Shown piece by piece: positions 23,990 through 33,491 of a stretch of 64,000 nucleotides of DNA. The translations under genes were made by a program, and so were the position numbers. Under the pieces are notes generated by a model. It had not been told where the DNA came from. It saw only the letters and a program-made list of their open reading frames with translations, and ran no database searches. The stretch covers positions 37,591,540-37,655,539 of the forward strand of contig NC_065884.2 of the NCBI RefSeq assembly GCF_932274485.2, given 5' to 3'. This DNA is from Patella vulgata (Eukaryota > Mollusca > Gastropoda > Patellidae). Numbering within the stretch: position 1 is the stretch's first letter; every line of letters begins with the position of its first letter.

Positions 23990-25260
23990 TAAGCTTATAT
24001 CATGTCTGGGTATTACAGGGTTAAAACCAATATTAAATTCCGAACATTTTTTTTTGCTAAAACTCTTTTTTTTTAATGGTATCAAAATGGGGGTAAAGCA
24101 CAGAGTCCGGAGTGGTAATGGGCGTATTGTGTCCAAATTTCATGGTTTTCGGACAATCGGTGCTGGTGTCATGGCGAAATTCCACTTTTTTCTCCTCATG
24201 GAAGCCGTAAATTGACTTAGAAAAAAAATGACGAAAGGCAGGTGACTAGAACAAACGACTTGAACGAATGCAGGTATCACCTTGAAATTTTCAGGGTACC
24301 TAGGTACCAACGTGAAAAGTACTCATGGTACCGTTGGTTCCTGTGTAGCGCATGCGCGAATTCAAAACCAGCTAAACTCAAAAAACAACCTTGTCGGCAC
24401 GGAAAACATCAAAGGAGAAATTCGAATTTTTGAAATATTCAAATACCAAACACTCGACCATGATCCAGGCTATCCTGAAATGTAATAATAGGAGACACAT
24501 TCTCTAAGTCACAACCAATTGTGTATGTTTTCAAGCCCATTAATGTGGATTTTTCACTATTTTTCATTTTCAATTCAAAATGGCGTCCATCAGTTGACCT
24601 AAATCAAAATTCTACTGCCTACATGTTATGGGCTTTCCTTCAAGGATTTGGAAAATATAATCCCCTTGTGGCACTTCAAATTTGGGCTACAAACTCCATT
24701 TTTTGTCTACGAATCAGTAGTGTCGTAACTAGTAAAGAAATACAATTTCAAGGCAATCGGACCTATATTTCGTTGATTTTTTTTAAAACTTTGATCCTTA
24801 ATTTCATCAAGGGGAGATAATACAGAAAATTTATAATGACATTTTTCAAGTTGTATCGGTAAGATCTACTTATATACTGAATTTCATGAAAATCGTGCAA
24901 CTATTAAAGAAGTTGTCAAGTTGATTTTAACTTCCGGTTCGAAATCACAGCGACAAATTTTTGAAATTCGAAAATCCGAAATAGCAGATTTGAAGTAAAT
25001 GATTCAAGGTACTCAAAGAATTTTTTTTTAGTAAAATAGGTCAGCAATGTAGGTCAAATGCATTCGTTCGTAAAATTTGGTGATTTCGGATGTGTAAAAC
25101 CTTTTGAAAACATACCTATTCCAAAGCCACCACCCATTCTTGGGGGGGGGGGGGGGGGGGTTAGGTCAAAGTTTCAGAAAGATCCCACGGTTAGATTCTG
25201 AGATATAAGATTTGCAGGAAAAACACAAAAAAAAAAAAATAATAATAATAATAATAATCT
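23990..25260 (+). repeat. Family D element, copy 1
   Basis: Shares ordered blocks with the minus-strand copy at 53700-55330: 'taaagcacagagtccgga', 'aaatttcatggttttcggac', 'aacgacttgaacgaatgcag', 'ttcaaaatggcgtccatcag', 'aagttgtcaagttgatttt', 'cttccggttcgaaatcaca'. It ends with a 19-G run (25142-25160), 'gttagattctgagatataag' and a microsatellite (AAT)n at 25238-25257. No coding potential. Confidence 0.8.
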
Positions 25261-25276
25261 TAACAGAAACAATAAG

Positions 25277-25351
25277 TTTTCATATGTAATACATATGAAA
25301 GCTTAATAATTTTAGTAAAAACAATAGTCTTTCAGACGAAAGTCTGAAAGC
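25277..25351. repeat. Two perfect hairpins after a family D tail
   Basis: tttcatatgtaatacatatgaaa is a near-perfect palindrome at about 25278-25300. ctttcagacgaaagtctgaaag at about 25329-25350 folds into a 9-bp stem with a 4-base loop. Both follow 'cttaacagaaacaa', which also follows the (AAT)n of the reverse copy near 53700. Confidence 0.7.
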
Positions 25352-25358
25352 CTTATAA

Positions 25359-25820
25359 ATTAATTGAAGAGGCTAAAATTAAATTTTACTCTGATAAAAT
25401 AGAAAACAGACAAAAAGATCTGTATAAAGTTGTGAATTCCCTTTTGGATCATAATGCTGAGCGGACTATTCTCCCGGACAATGATAATGACACTGAACTT
25501 GCGAATTTATTCTCTGATTTCTTTCAAATAAAAATACAGAAAATACAAACTGAACTTGATGATTTAAATAAAACTATTGACTTTAACACTCATGATTTTG
25601 ATCAGTTCGAAAATTCTGTTTATTTAGAAAATTTTAACTTGGTTAGTGAATCTTTTGTTTTAAAGCTAATTAAATCTTGTTCATTAGATCCTGTTCAGAC
25701 TCCTGTTCTTAAGGACTGTCTAGACGAAGTTATTCCAGTTTTTACCAATATTATTAATTCTTGTATATCATCCTCTACTATTCCCAACGTTTTCAAACAA
25801 GCTTTTGTTACCCCTTTAAT
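25359..25820 (+). pseudogene. LINE ORF2 fragment (CR1/L2-like)
   Basis: The frame reads IEEAKIKFYSDKIENRQKDL near its start, later LANLFSDFFQIKIQKIQ, and ends SLDPVQTPVLKDCLDEVIPV ... NVFKQAFVTPLI. This is the linker between endonuclease and reverse transcriptase plus the first RT block of Jockey/CR1/L2-type LINEs, where the usual pattern is 'SCSLDPIPTxLLKDCLD ... FKxAxVTPLLKK'. It breaks off exactly where a family B element begins (near 25822). The remaining RT is not found on the other side of that element within the window. The open frame at 25432-25956 runs on into B and is chimeric. Confidence 0.85.
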
Positions 25821-26968
25821 TAACCAGCGGCTGCCAGGCAGGATACGCCCACATTTTCGAGAGATGGATAGAGAACCAGCAAAAAAGAAAGTGATTTTTC
25901 GTACAATTAAGGGCCATAATTCAGATTATTACGATTCGATATGCGCAAATATTTGACTACGAGGCGTGGCCATTTTGTCTGTCAGTTTTGGTTCGATTTT
26001 TACGAAATTCTAACTCAACCAACCTTAGGGTGTAACTGTGATATATTCAAACGTTTTCAAATCGGATAAGAATTTTGACCGCTATAGGGTCCACAAGCTA
26101 AAAACGCGATTTTTCGTTCAGGAAGTTACGATTCGATATGCACGAATATCGAAAGGAACCGAAATCTTTGGGTTATAAACTTAAACTTCAAGTTTTATCA
26201 AAATTAGAAGACAATTGTGACCTCTAGAGGGTCCACAACCTTGATATACCATATTTTTACGCTATTTGAGAACAAACAGCGGCCATTTTGTCTGTCAATT
26301 GTGGGCCAATTTTCACGAAATTCGAACTCAGCCGTCCTTAGGGTGTAACGATGATATAATAATATTGTTTTTTAAATCAAATAAAAATTATGACCTCTAT
26401 AGGGTCCACAAGCTAACCAGCGGCTGCCAGGCAGGATACGCCCACATTTTCGAGAGATGGATAGAGAACAAGCTAAAAAGAAAAATTGTGACCTCTATAG
26501 GGTCCACAACATTGATATACCATATTTTTTTACCTTATTTGAGAACGAGGGGCAGCCATTTTGTCTGTCAGTTTTGGGCTGATTTTCACGAAATTCGAAC
26601 ACAGCCGTCCTTAGGGTGTAACGGTGATATAATAATACGTTTTTTTAAATCGGATAAAAATTAAGACCTCTATAGGGTCCACAAGCTAAAAACGCGATTT
26701 TTCGTACAATCAGGGGCCATAATTCAGGAAGTTACGTTCCGATATGCACGAATATCGAAAGGAACCGAGATCTTTGGGTTTTAAACTCACATTTCAAGTT
26801 TCAACAAAATCGGATAAAAATTATGACGTCTATAGGGTCCACAACCTTGATATACCACATTTTTACGCTATTTGAGAATGAAGGGCGGCCATTTGTCTGT
26901 CAGTTTTAAGCCGATTTTCACGAAATTCGAACTCAGCCGTCCTTAGGGTGTAACGGTGATATAACAAG
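25821..26968 (+). mobile_element. Family B element with a nested second B start
   Basis: 5' terminus ccagcggctgccaggcagg at 25823, then 'tacgcccacattttcgagag' and several rounds of the B modules. A second 5' terminus lies at about 26415 (aaccagcggctgccaggcag), in the middle of the 'gtccacaagcta' module. The copy stops at 'gtgtaacggtgatataa' (26968) without the 3' stem-loop. Confidence 0.85.
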
Positions 26969-27009
26969 CCAACAGTGAGGCTGATGTCCCCCGCCGAAAT
27001 CCCCAAATA

Positions 27010-27930
27010 AATAGATGACATATTAATTAATCGCACGTCTATTTATTTCAAGAGTATCGAGCAATCAAACTGATTATCAAATATACACTAAGTTTCATCA
27101 CTCTCTATCAGAAAGAATCAAAGTTATATTGTTCCAAAGCATCGACCAAGGAAATTGCTTATCTCTGCTTAGCTTTAGCTCGATATGTTAATCATTGAAC
27201 TCAGTCAAGACGAACATCTACATCAAGTTTAAACATTCTACCTCAATTAGAAGCAGAGTTGTTATGTTCCAAAGTCTTGACCAATCAAAATGCTTATTGC
27301 TCCTTAGCCTAAGCAGACAATTCTCATCATCGAACTTAGTCAAGGTATTGATGTAATGAAACTATACACCAAGTTTCATCACTCTCACGTAATTAGAACT
27401 AAAGTTATTGTGTCCCAAAGCATCAACCAATCAAATTGCTTATCTCTACTTACCATAAGCAGAAAATGCTCATCTTCGCCACTCTATCAAGGCATTGACC
27501 TCATAAACACCTACACCAAGTTTGAACATTCTAGCTCAATTAGAAGGAGAGTTATTGTGTTCCAAAGTCTCGGCCAATCAAATTGCTTATCGCTCTCCTT
27601 ACCCTGAGCAGAAAGCATCAACCAATCAAATTGCTTATCTCTACTTACCATAAGCAGAAAATACTCATCTTCGCCATTCTATCAAGGCATTGACCTCATA
27701 AACACCTACACCAAGTTTGAACATTCTAGCTCAATTAGAAGGAGAGTTATTGTGTTCCAAAGTCTCGGCCAATCAAATTGCTTATCGCTCTACTTACCCT
27801 GAGCAGAAAATGCTCAATATCAAACTTAGTCAAGGTATTGATGTAATGAAACTATACACCAAGTTTCATCACTCTCACTTAATTGGAACTAAAGTTATCG
27901 TGTCCCAAAGCATCAACCAGGGGACAATAA
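27010..27930 (+). repeat. Tandem array, unit 147 bp (family G)
   Basis: Units contain 'caccaagttt(c/g)a(t/a)cactct', 'caattagaag(c/g)agagtta', 'gt(c/t)ccaaagcatcaacc', 'aatcaaattgcttatc' and 'taccataagcagaaaatgc'. The anchor 'ccaatcaaattgc' recurs 147 bp apart (27427 to 27574, and 27622 to 27769), with one 48-bp step where a unit was lost. Two 147-bp blocks are near-identical, so part of the array is young. The frames at 27356-27607 and 27717-27935 are repeat read-through. Confidence 0.85.
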
Positions 27931-27935
27931 CATAA

Positions 27936-28474
27936 GAACTATGGAAATTTAACCAATTAGTCTTAATATAAAAAGTCTATACTGGTAATGTGAGTGGTGG
28001 TTTCAACTGTAGCACATGGTTTACATTTATGTCTAGTATATATTACATGGTTTGCATTCTCAATAAAAATCACTGTCAACTATAGACCTTCAGGTGTTTT
28101 CAGTCTATTCACTTATATCATTTGAACAATAGCCTTACACTTCTTCTGGGTTATCACGATTTTTGATTTATCGAACAATTTAGACATACAGGTGATAGTC
28201 TCTAAAATAGAAGTATCTTGCGCTAAAGTCTGTAAATTAGGTTAATGGGGAAAATATTTGGTTACCCATGGTGTAACTTTCTTCTTTTTAATATTGTTGA
28301 ATTTATATTTAATTTTTTTTTTTTTTTTTTTTTGATGGACTTCGTAAAATTCTGTTTTAAAGACTTAAGCTTTATATCCACATTGTTTTGGCTAAGTTTC
28401 AAATTTAGCTAAATGGTAGCTGGTCCATTCTAGTTTGCTGCAAATACGCCTATGTAGATTTAATAAATATTTAC
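27936..28474. other. Intronic DNA, no gene
   Basis: AT-rich, with a T-run near 28313-28333. It lies between a repeat array and the DDB1 exon and holds no recognised element. Confidence 0.5.
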
Positions 28475-28547
28475 CTGGTCTGTCCAACAAATGATAGAAC
28501 TAACATATTATCATACTGAGGAGAGTTTACTCTTAATGGCCAGATTC
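28475..28547 (-). CDS. DDB1: DDB1 exon (minus-strand group, second in order)
   Basis: This 73-bp exon encodes GIWPLRVNSPQ ... NMLVLSFVGQTR, matching vertebrate DDB1 GLWPLRSDPN ... DTLVLSFVGQTR from recall. The acceptor is tttttacag (complement of 28548-28556) and the donor gtaaat. Phase is consistent on both sides: the upstream exon (43798-43900) ends AAA-G and this one starts GA-ATC, and its final AG is completed by the exon at 9584-9692. The introns are about 15.2 kb upstream and 18.8 kb downstream. The exon lies near the start of the second propeller (from recall of the DDB1 structure). Confidence 0.95.
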
Positions 28548-28559
28548 CTGTAAAAAATA

Positions 28560-29012
28560 TATGTACATTGTTAACAAAATTGTATGTATAAAATTTATTA
28601 ACTGGGTTTTGTTTTCTTTTATTTGATATTCTGAATCTTATGTATATTCTACCAAACTCAATTTTACATAACATATCAGTCGTGCATGTTTAAGTGTCTT
28701 GGAGGAGCCAAAAAAAGTACTCCTAAATTTGATCAAACTCAAAATTGCTCCTATAAAAAAGCTCTTCAAAAATTGTTAGGACGATTGACCCACATTTATT
28801 AAGAGTTTGAGTTCTCCATACAATAGTTGTGCCATATATGTCTCTTTAAAGGACAATATTGTGATAGAACTGGTTGAACACATACCAAATGATTTTAACT
28901 CTGAGATCATTGCTACGATAGATACATAATGAAGATTTGAAGAAATGGAATTGACAAAAGCAAAAGGAAAACACGAGTTATCCTTCAAGATAACTGACTC
29001 AAGTAACCAGCG
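28560..29012. other. Intronic DNA, no gene
   Basis: Nothing recognised. A minus-strand 70-codon frame (28776-28988) has no domain. Confidence 0.4.
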
Positions 29013-29222
29013 TTAACCCGTTAAGTGTGTAGTTTTTAAAACGTTAACTACCCCCTATTGTGTAATTAATTTGAAGAAAAACGTCATTTTTGGATCTTTT
29101 TATTCCTGAATACAAATGATAGTAGTTTGAAACCTTATTAAAACTAATCATAGAGTTGTCTTCCTTCAATTAGATTTCCTTGACCAGGCGTAATATAACG
29201 CCCTACGCATTTAACGGGTTAA
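29013..29222. mobile_element. piggyBac-type MITE, 210 bp
   Basis: TTAA at both edges (29013-29016 and 29219-29222). Inside these lie CCCGTTAAGTGTGTAG at 29017-29032 and, at the other end, the complement of CCCGTTAAATGCGTAG, which is 14 of 16 matching. Both ends have an inner palindrome (aacgtt near 29040; ggcgttatattacgcc at 29187-29202). TTAA target and CCC start are piggyBac hallmarks. No coding capacity. It could be mobilised by a piggyBac transposase, but its TIR differs from that of the copy at 1571-3738. Confidence 0.8.
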
Positions 29223-29348
29223 CAGATACACGGGCAAATTTCTGCTCACTGATAATTCCTTCAAAGACCAAAAGTTGTTATATGAAACTGTGACAGGGTA
29301 TCTGACAATTTAAAAAATAATTGAATGTCACTAGATAAGAGAAAACAA

Positions 29349-30833
29349 GAACCAGCGGTTGCCAGACAGGATACGCCCACATTTTGCAAGAGATGGATAG
29401 AGAACACGCTAAAAACAAACATGATTTTTTGGACAATCAGGGGCAATAATCCAGAAAGTTATGGTCTGAAATGCGCAAATATCAAAAGGGACTGCGATCT
29501 TGGGATATAAAGATATATTTTAAGTTTCATCAGAACCGGATAAAAATTGTGGCCTCTAGAGGGTCGACAACCTCCGTATTGCATAGTTTTACACAATTTG
29601 CGTACAAAGAGCGTCCATTTTGTTGGGCAGTTTCATTTCGATTTTCCCGAAATTCAAATTCAACGTTCATTATGGTGGAATGGTTTTTAAAATTGGAAAA
29701 AAAAATTGTGACCTCTAGAGAATCTGCAAGCTAAAAATGTGATTTTTCGAACAATCAGGGGCCGTAATCCAGGAAGTTAAGTTTGGGTATCTGCGATTAT
29801 CAAAAGGATCCAAGATCTTAGTGTGTAATGGTGATATATTCACACATTTTTTTAAATCAGATAAAAATTGTGACCTCTAGAGGGACCTCAAGCTTAAAGT
29901 TACATTTTCTTATTTCTAGGTTATATTATTAAAATGTATTAAAATAAAGCCCTAAAATAGATGGTATCTATAAACAGTCCTAACATGTTAAAGAATAATC
30001 CTATTAATCCTATAATTCACCATTGCTAGTTGAGAAATTGGCAAAAATATCATTTTCAACTTCAAATTCAAACGTTTGAAGATAGCTATTCCGTGGTGGG
30101 GAATAGGAAAACAAGGGAGGTAATTGTGTTATTATTTCCGGTGTAAAGATTTTTAAGTGTGAGAATAGTGAGTTGACAACCTATCGAAAGGAACCAAGAT
30201 CTTTGGGATATAAACTTACATTTCAAGTTTCATCAAAATCAAAAGAAAGTTGTGACCTCTAGAGGCTCCACAACATTGATATACCATATTTTAATGCTAT
30301 TTGACTACGAGGCGTGGCCATTTTGTCTGTCAGTTTTGGTTTGATTTTTACGAAATTCTAACTCAACCAACCTTAGGGTGTAACTGTGATATATTCAAAC
30401 ATTTTCAAATCGGATAAGAATTTTGACCGCTATAGGGTCCACAAGCTAAAAACGCGATTTTTCGTACAATCAGGGGCCATAATTCAGAAGTTACGATTCG
30501 ATATGCACGAATATCGAAAGGAACCGAGATCTTTGGGTTATTAGCATACATTACAAGTTTAAACCAAATCGGATAAAAATTGTGACCTCTACAGTGTTCA
30601 CAAGCCAAAAACGTGATTTTTCGTACAATCAGGGGCCATAATCCATGAAGTTACGTCCGATACATGCCAATATCGAAAGGAACCGAGATCTTAGCTATAT
30701 TTCAAGTTTCATTGAAATCGGATAAAAATTGTGACCTGTAGACTGTTCACAAACAATTGTGGACGGACGTCCGGACGGACAGGGGCGACGACAATATACG
30801 TCCACATGAAAATGTGGGCGTATAAAAATGTGA
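29349..30833 (+). mobile_element. Family B element, both ends present, interrupted
   Basis: The 5' end accagcggttgccagacagg is at 29351. The 3' end has caattgtggacg, a GC-rich 'ggacggacaggggcgacgac' block and the stem-loop ccacatgaaaatgtgggcgtataaaaa (ends near 30831). About 290 bp between 29890 and 30180 do not match B and may be an insertion. The rest is B modules carrying 'ggggccataatccaggaag', 'tgacctctagagggtccac' and similar. Confidence 0.85.
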
Positions 30834-31179
30834 AGGAATTGAGATTTTCAAGTGAAATTTTGTGTACAGGTCAAAAAGTTTGTGATTTTTTAAAATTACA
30901 TATCTTTACCCTTGTATATAATTTCATATATTGTTGTTATAGCAACCAAAATGGAAAAAACAAAACAACCCCCCCCCCCCAAAAATGCAATATTGTACCA
31001 TTTTCAACAACGTTGTTGACAATGATAAAGTTGTCAAAATAATTTAAAGAAAGCAGTTCATATATTTAACACCAGTGTAATATCAATTGATGGAAATTGT
31101 ACAATTTTGACTAAAATATGAAGGAGTTTAGGTGGTTGCCATGGCAACAACATTATCATTTTTGTTTTTAACAAAAGCG

Positions 31180-31450
31180 GGGGATCACGAGGCTAAGACG
31201 CTGGCTCGCTAGCGTGGAGGCCGGGTGTTCGATCCCTGCATTGGCCGAGAAAGTTCATCCAGATTTTCTGGCATGGTTTCCCCTTGTCAGTGGACAGCTG
31301 TCTAGTCGTTCAGATGGGTCAAAAAAAGAGGCCCCATTTATACATTGGCAGGCAAGTAAAAGATCCCTTGGCAGTTGGAATTTGATATTTGTCTTTTCCA
31401 ACACTTGCATTAAATTCGCAATTGGTGGTGAAAAGGAGATAACATGACCC
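31180..31450 (+). mobile_element. SINE-1 copy, 3' part diverged
   Basis: Starts ggggatcacgaggct. It has the tRNA-like A box (ggctaagacgctggc, with a short deletion against other copies) and B box ggtgttcgatccc, then 'gttcatccagattttctggc', 'gacagctgtctagtcgttca' and 'aaagatcccttggcagttgg'. The ATTTC tail is not seen. Confidence 0.85.
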
Positions 31451-33481
31451 AGGATCAGCGTTTCCTTCTGTTGATGAGTAAGCTTAATCACATGCTATCT
31501 TGAATTTCAATTGACTGTCTTTTCCAACCCTAGTAGTTATTAACAATGTGTGTGGGGGGGGGGGGAGGGGGGACGCAACTCCTGTTTCCCAGGATGGTTA
31601 GAATATAAATTAGCACGCTTTCTCCTGTTAATGTTGACTGGGCCTTTGGGGCACTTCTGCCGACATTACATGTAAAACTCTTCTTCATCTTTCAAGTTGT
31701 TTAGATGATCACTGATAGTTTCAGTGGTGTTAGATTTCTGACCGACAACAAACAAATTCTTTCAATTAAACAATTTATATAACTGTAGATACAAGGAATA
31801 GTCCTGTGTTGAGTACGCGAAGAATGTTTATATTATTTCATTTGTGAAAAAACACTTCACTCCCAACAAAAATAATCTGCAATCGCAGCTGAAACGAACA
31901 ACTACATAGCTCCAAATGTCGTCTACTTCAAAAATCTTCATCCATTACTTCAAAGTTACGCAACCTCAAAATTGCAGAAATTTTAAATGGAAAACTAAAA
32001 AGAAGAAACACATGGTATTAAATTACCTATCTAGTCTAATTAGGTTAGGTTGCACAATATTAAGATAAAATAAAATTGTAAGAAAAAGAACATTTACATT
32101 GAAGTAAAAATAAGCAGTGAAAAACAACAGCCAAACACAAGATTCAGAAACTAAAACACATCAGAAACTAAAAAAAAAAAAAAAAAAATGGGCTCCCTGC
32201 TCCCCTACACCCATTCCACAGCAATGATACAGTTTCTGCTTAATTCAGGCCAAACAGTTTTCTCCCATAAAATATTATCAAGCCCCAAAAATTACATGAC
32301 CGAAGTACTGATACCATTACACAAAATATATCAAATTCAACAACGCATTAATCAAGTATTCCAAACTGTACATCTCCAAAAAAGTTACATTTTGATTTTG
32401 ATTACTTATTATAATGATGAAAACATATGGGAATAGCTACATTCACACATCTTCAAATATTTTCTTAAATACAGTTTTACATGTATGACTAACCACACAA
32501 ATAATCCCAGCAAGTTTATAAAAATAATAATACAATACATCTGCTAGAACCAAGACTAAAAAAAAAAAGAGAAGACAATAAGTTGTGTAAAATAAAAGGT
32601 TGGCAAAAAGTAATAAGTTGTAGATGTATTATACTTATGCAATATTAAAGATACATTATGGGAGATTAGATAAAGAGCTGGTAGTTCTGACTATAATAGT
32701 TAAAAACTAGATAATGTAAAGGGAATTTGCTGAAAATTGATTCACCTTGAACCGAGTATTTAGCGATTGAATTTTGGGCCTAGCCTCAATCACCATTACT
32801 AATGTTGGTACGATAAAAAACATAGTCTCGATTATCCATTTTTTTATTTAATCAGAAGCAGCCACCCGGATTCTAATCTAGTAAATATCGCATGCTAGCG
32901 ATGTCATTAAGTTAATTAATGTCTAATTAATAATTCATATAAAATTCAATGTGTAAAGAAAGAACTGCAATTGGCAGATTTAGCTCTTGCATAATGTTAT
33001 GTTAAAGAAAATAGTCAGTTTTTAAAAAAAAAAAATGTCAAAGTACTCGTTCCTATAGCTAGTTCACCGGAGTCCCGATTCCTCAAAAGCCTAAAAAAAA
33101 TTAAGATGTAAACACAAGTACCAAAAGAAGTTAAAAACAGACACCAGTGACAACCATACATCATTCTGTCCACATGTGGGTTAAACCCTAAGAATTATAC
33201 AGAAACCGTAACCTAGCATTCCACTTCCAAAGGAGATAAAATAGTATCCTCAACTGCATAAAAATACTTTCTGATTGGCATTGAATAACCACATGATTAC
33301 CATAGAACATCCTACTTTAATAAGACTATAGAATATAAGGTGGTTGCCAACTAGATATCCCATTCAAATCAAAAACATCTATCAGTTGCAGATAGTATCT
33401 CATCTTTTAAAAAAATTAAAAAAAAAAACAATTAAAAAAAAACAAACAAAAACAATAAAAAACCTCTCTTCATCCATGTGG
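31451..33481. other. Gene-free, A-rich stretch
   Basis: Contains a G-run region (about 31552-31572) with quadruplex potential, several A-runs (near 32170, 32560, 33025 and 33410-33460) and unmatched AT-rich DNA. The 82-codon frame at 32188-32436 starts in an A-run and has no domain. The last bases (catccatgtggcccaaggca) belong to a small dispersed repeat seen again at 37590-37737. Confidence 0.45.
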
Positions 33482-33491
33482 CCCAAGGCAC

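Noticed and set aside
25432-25956. Complete 174-codon gene
   Set aside because: The first part is a LINE fragment and the last 40 or so codons are family B sequence. The frame is an accidental fusion.
27010-27930. CRISPR-like regular repeats
   Set aside because: The 147-bp units are contiguous, with no unique spacers, and the context is eukaryotic.
32188-32436. 82-codon frame as a host gene
   Set aside because: It follows an A-run, has no domain and no splice or regulatory context. Its composition fits random AT-rich DNA.
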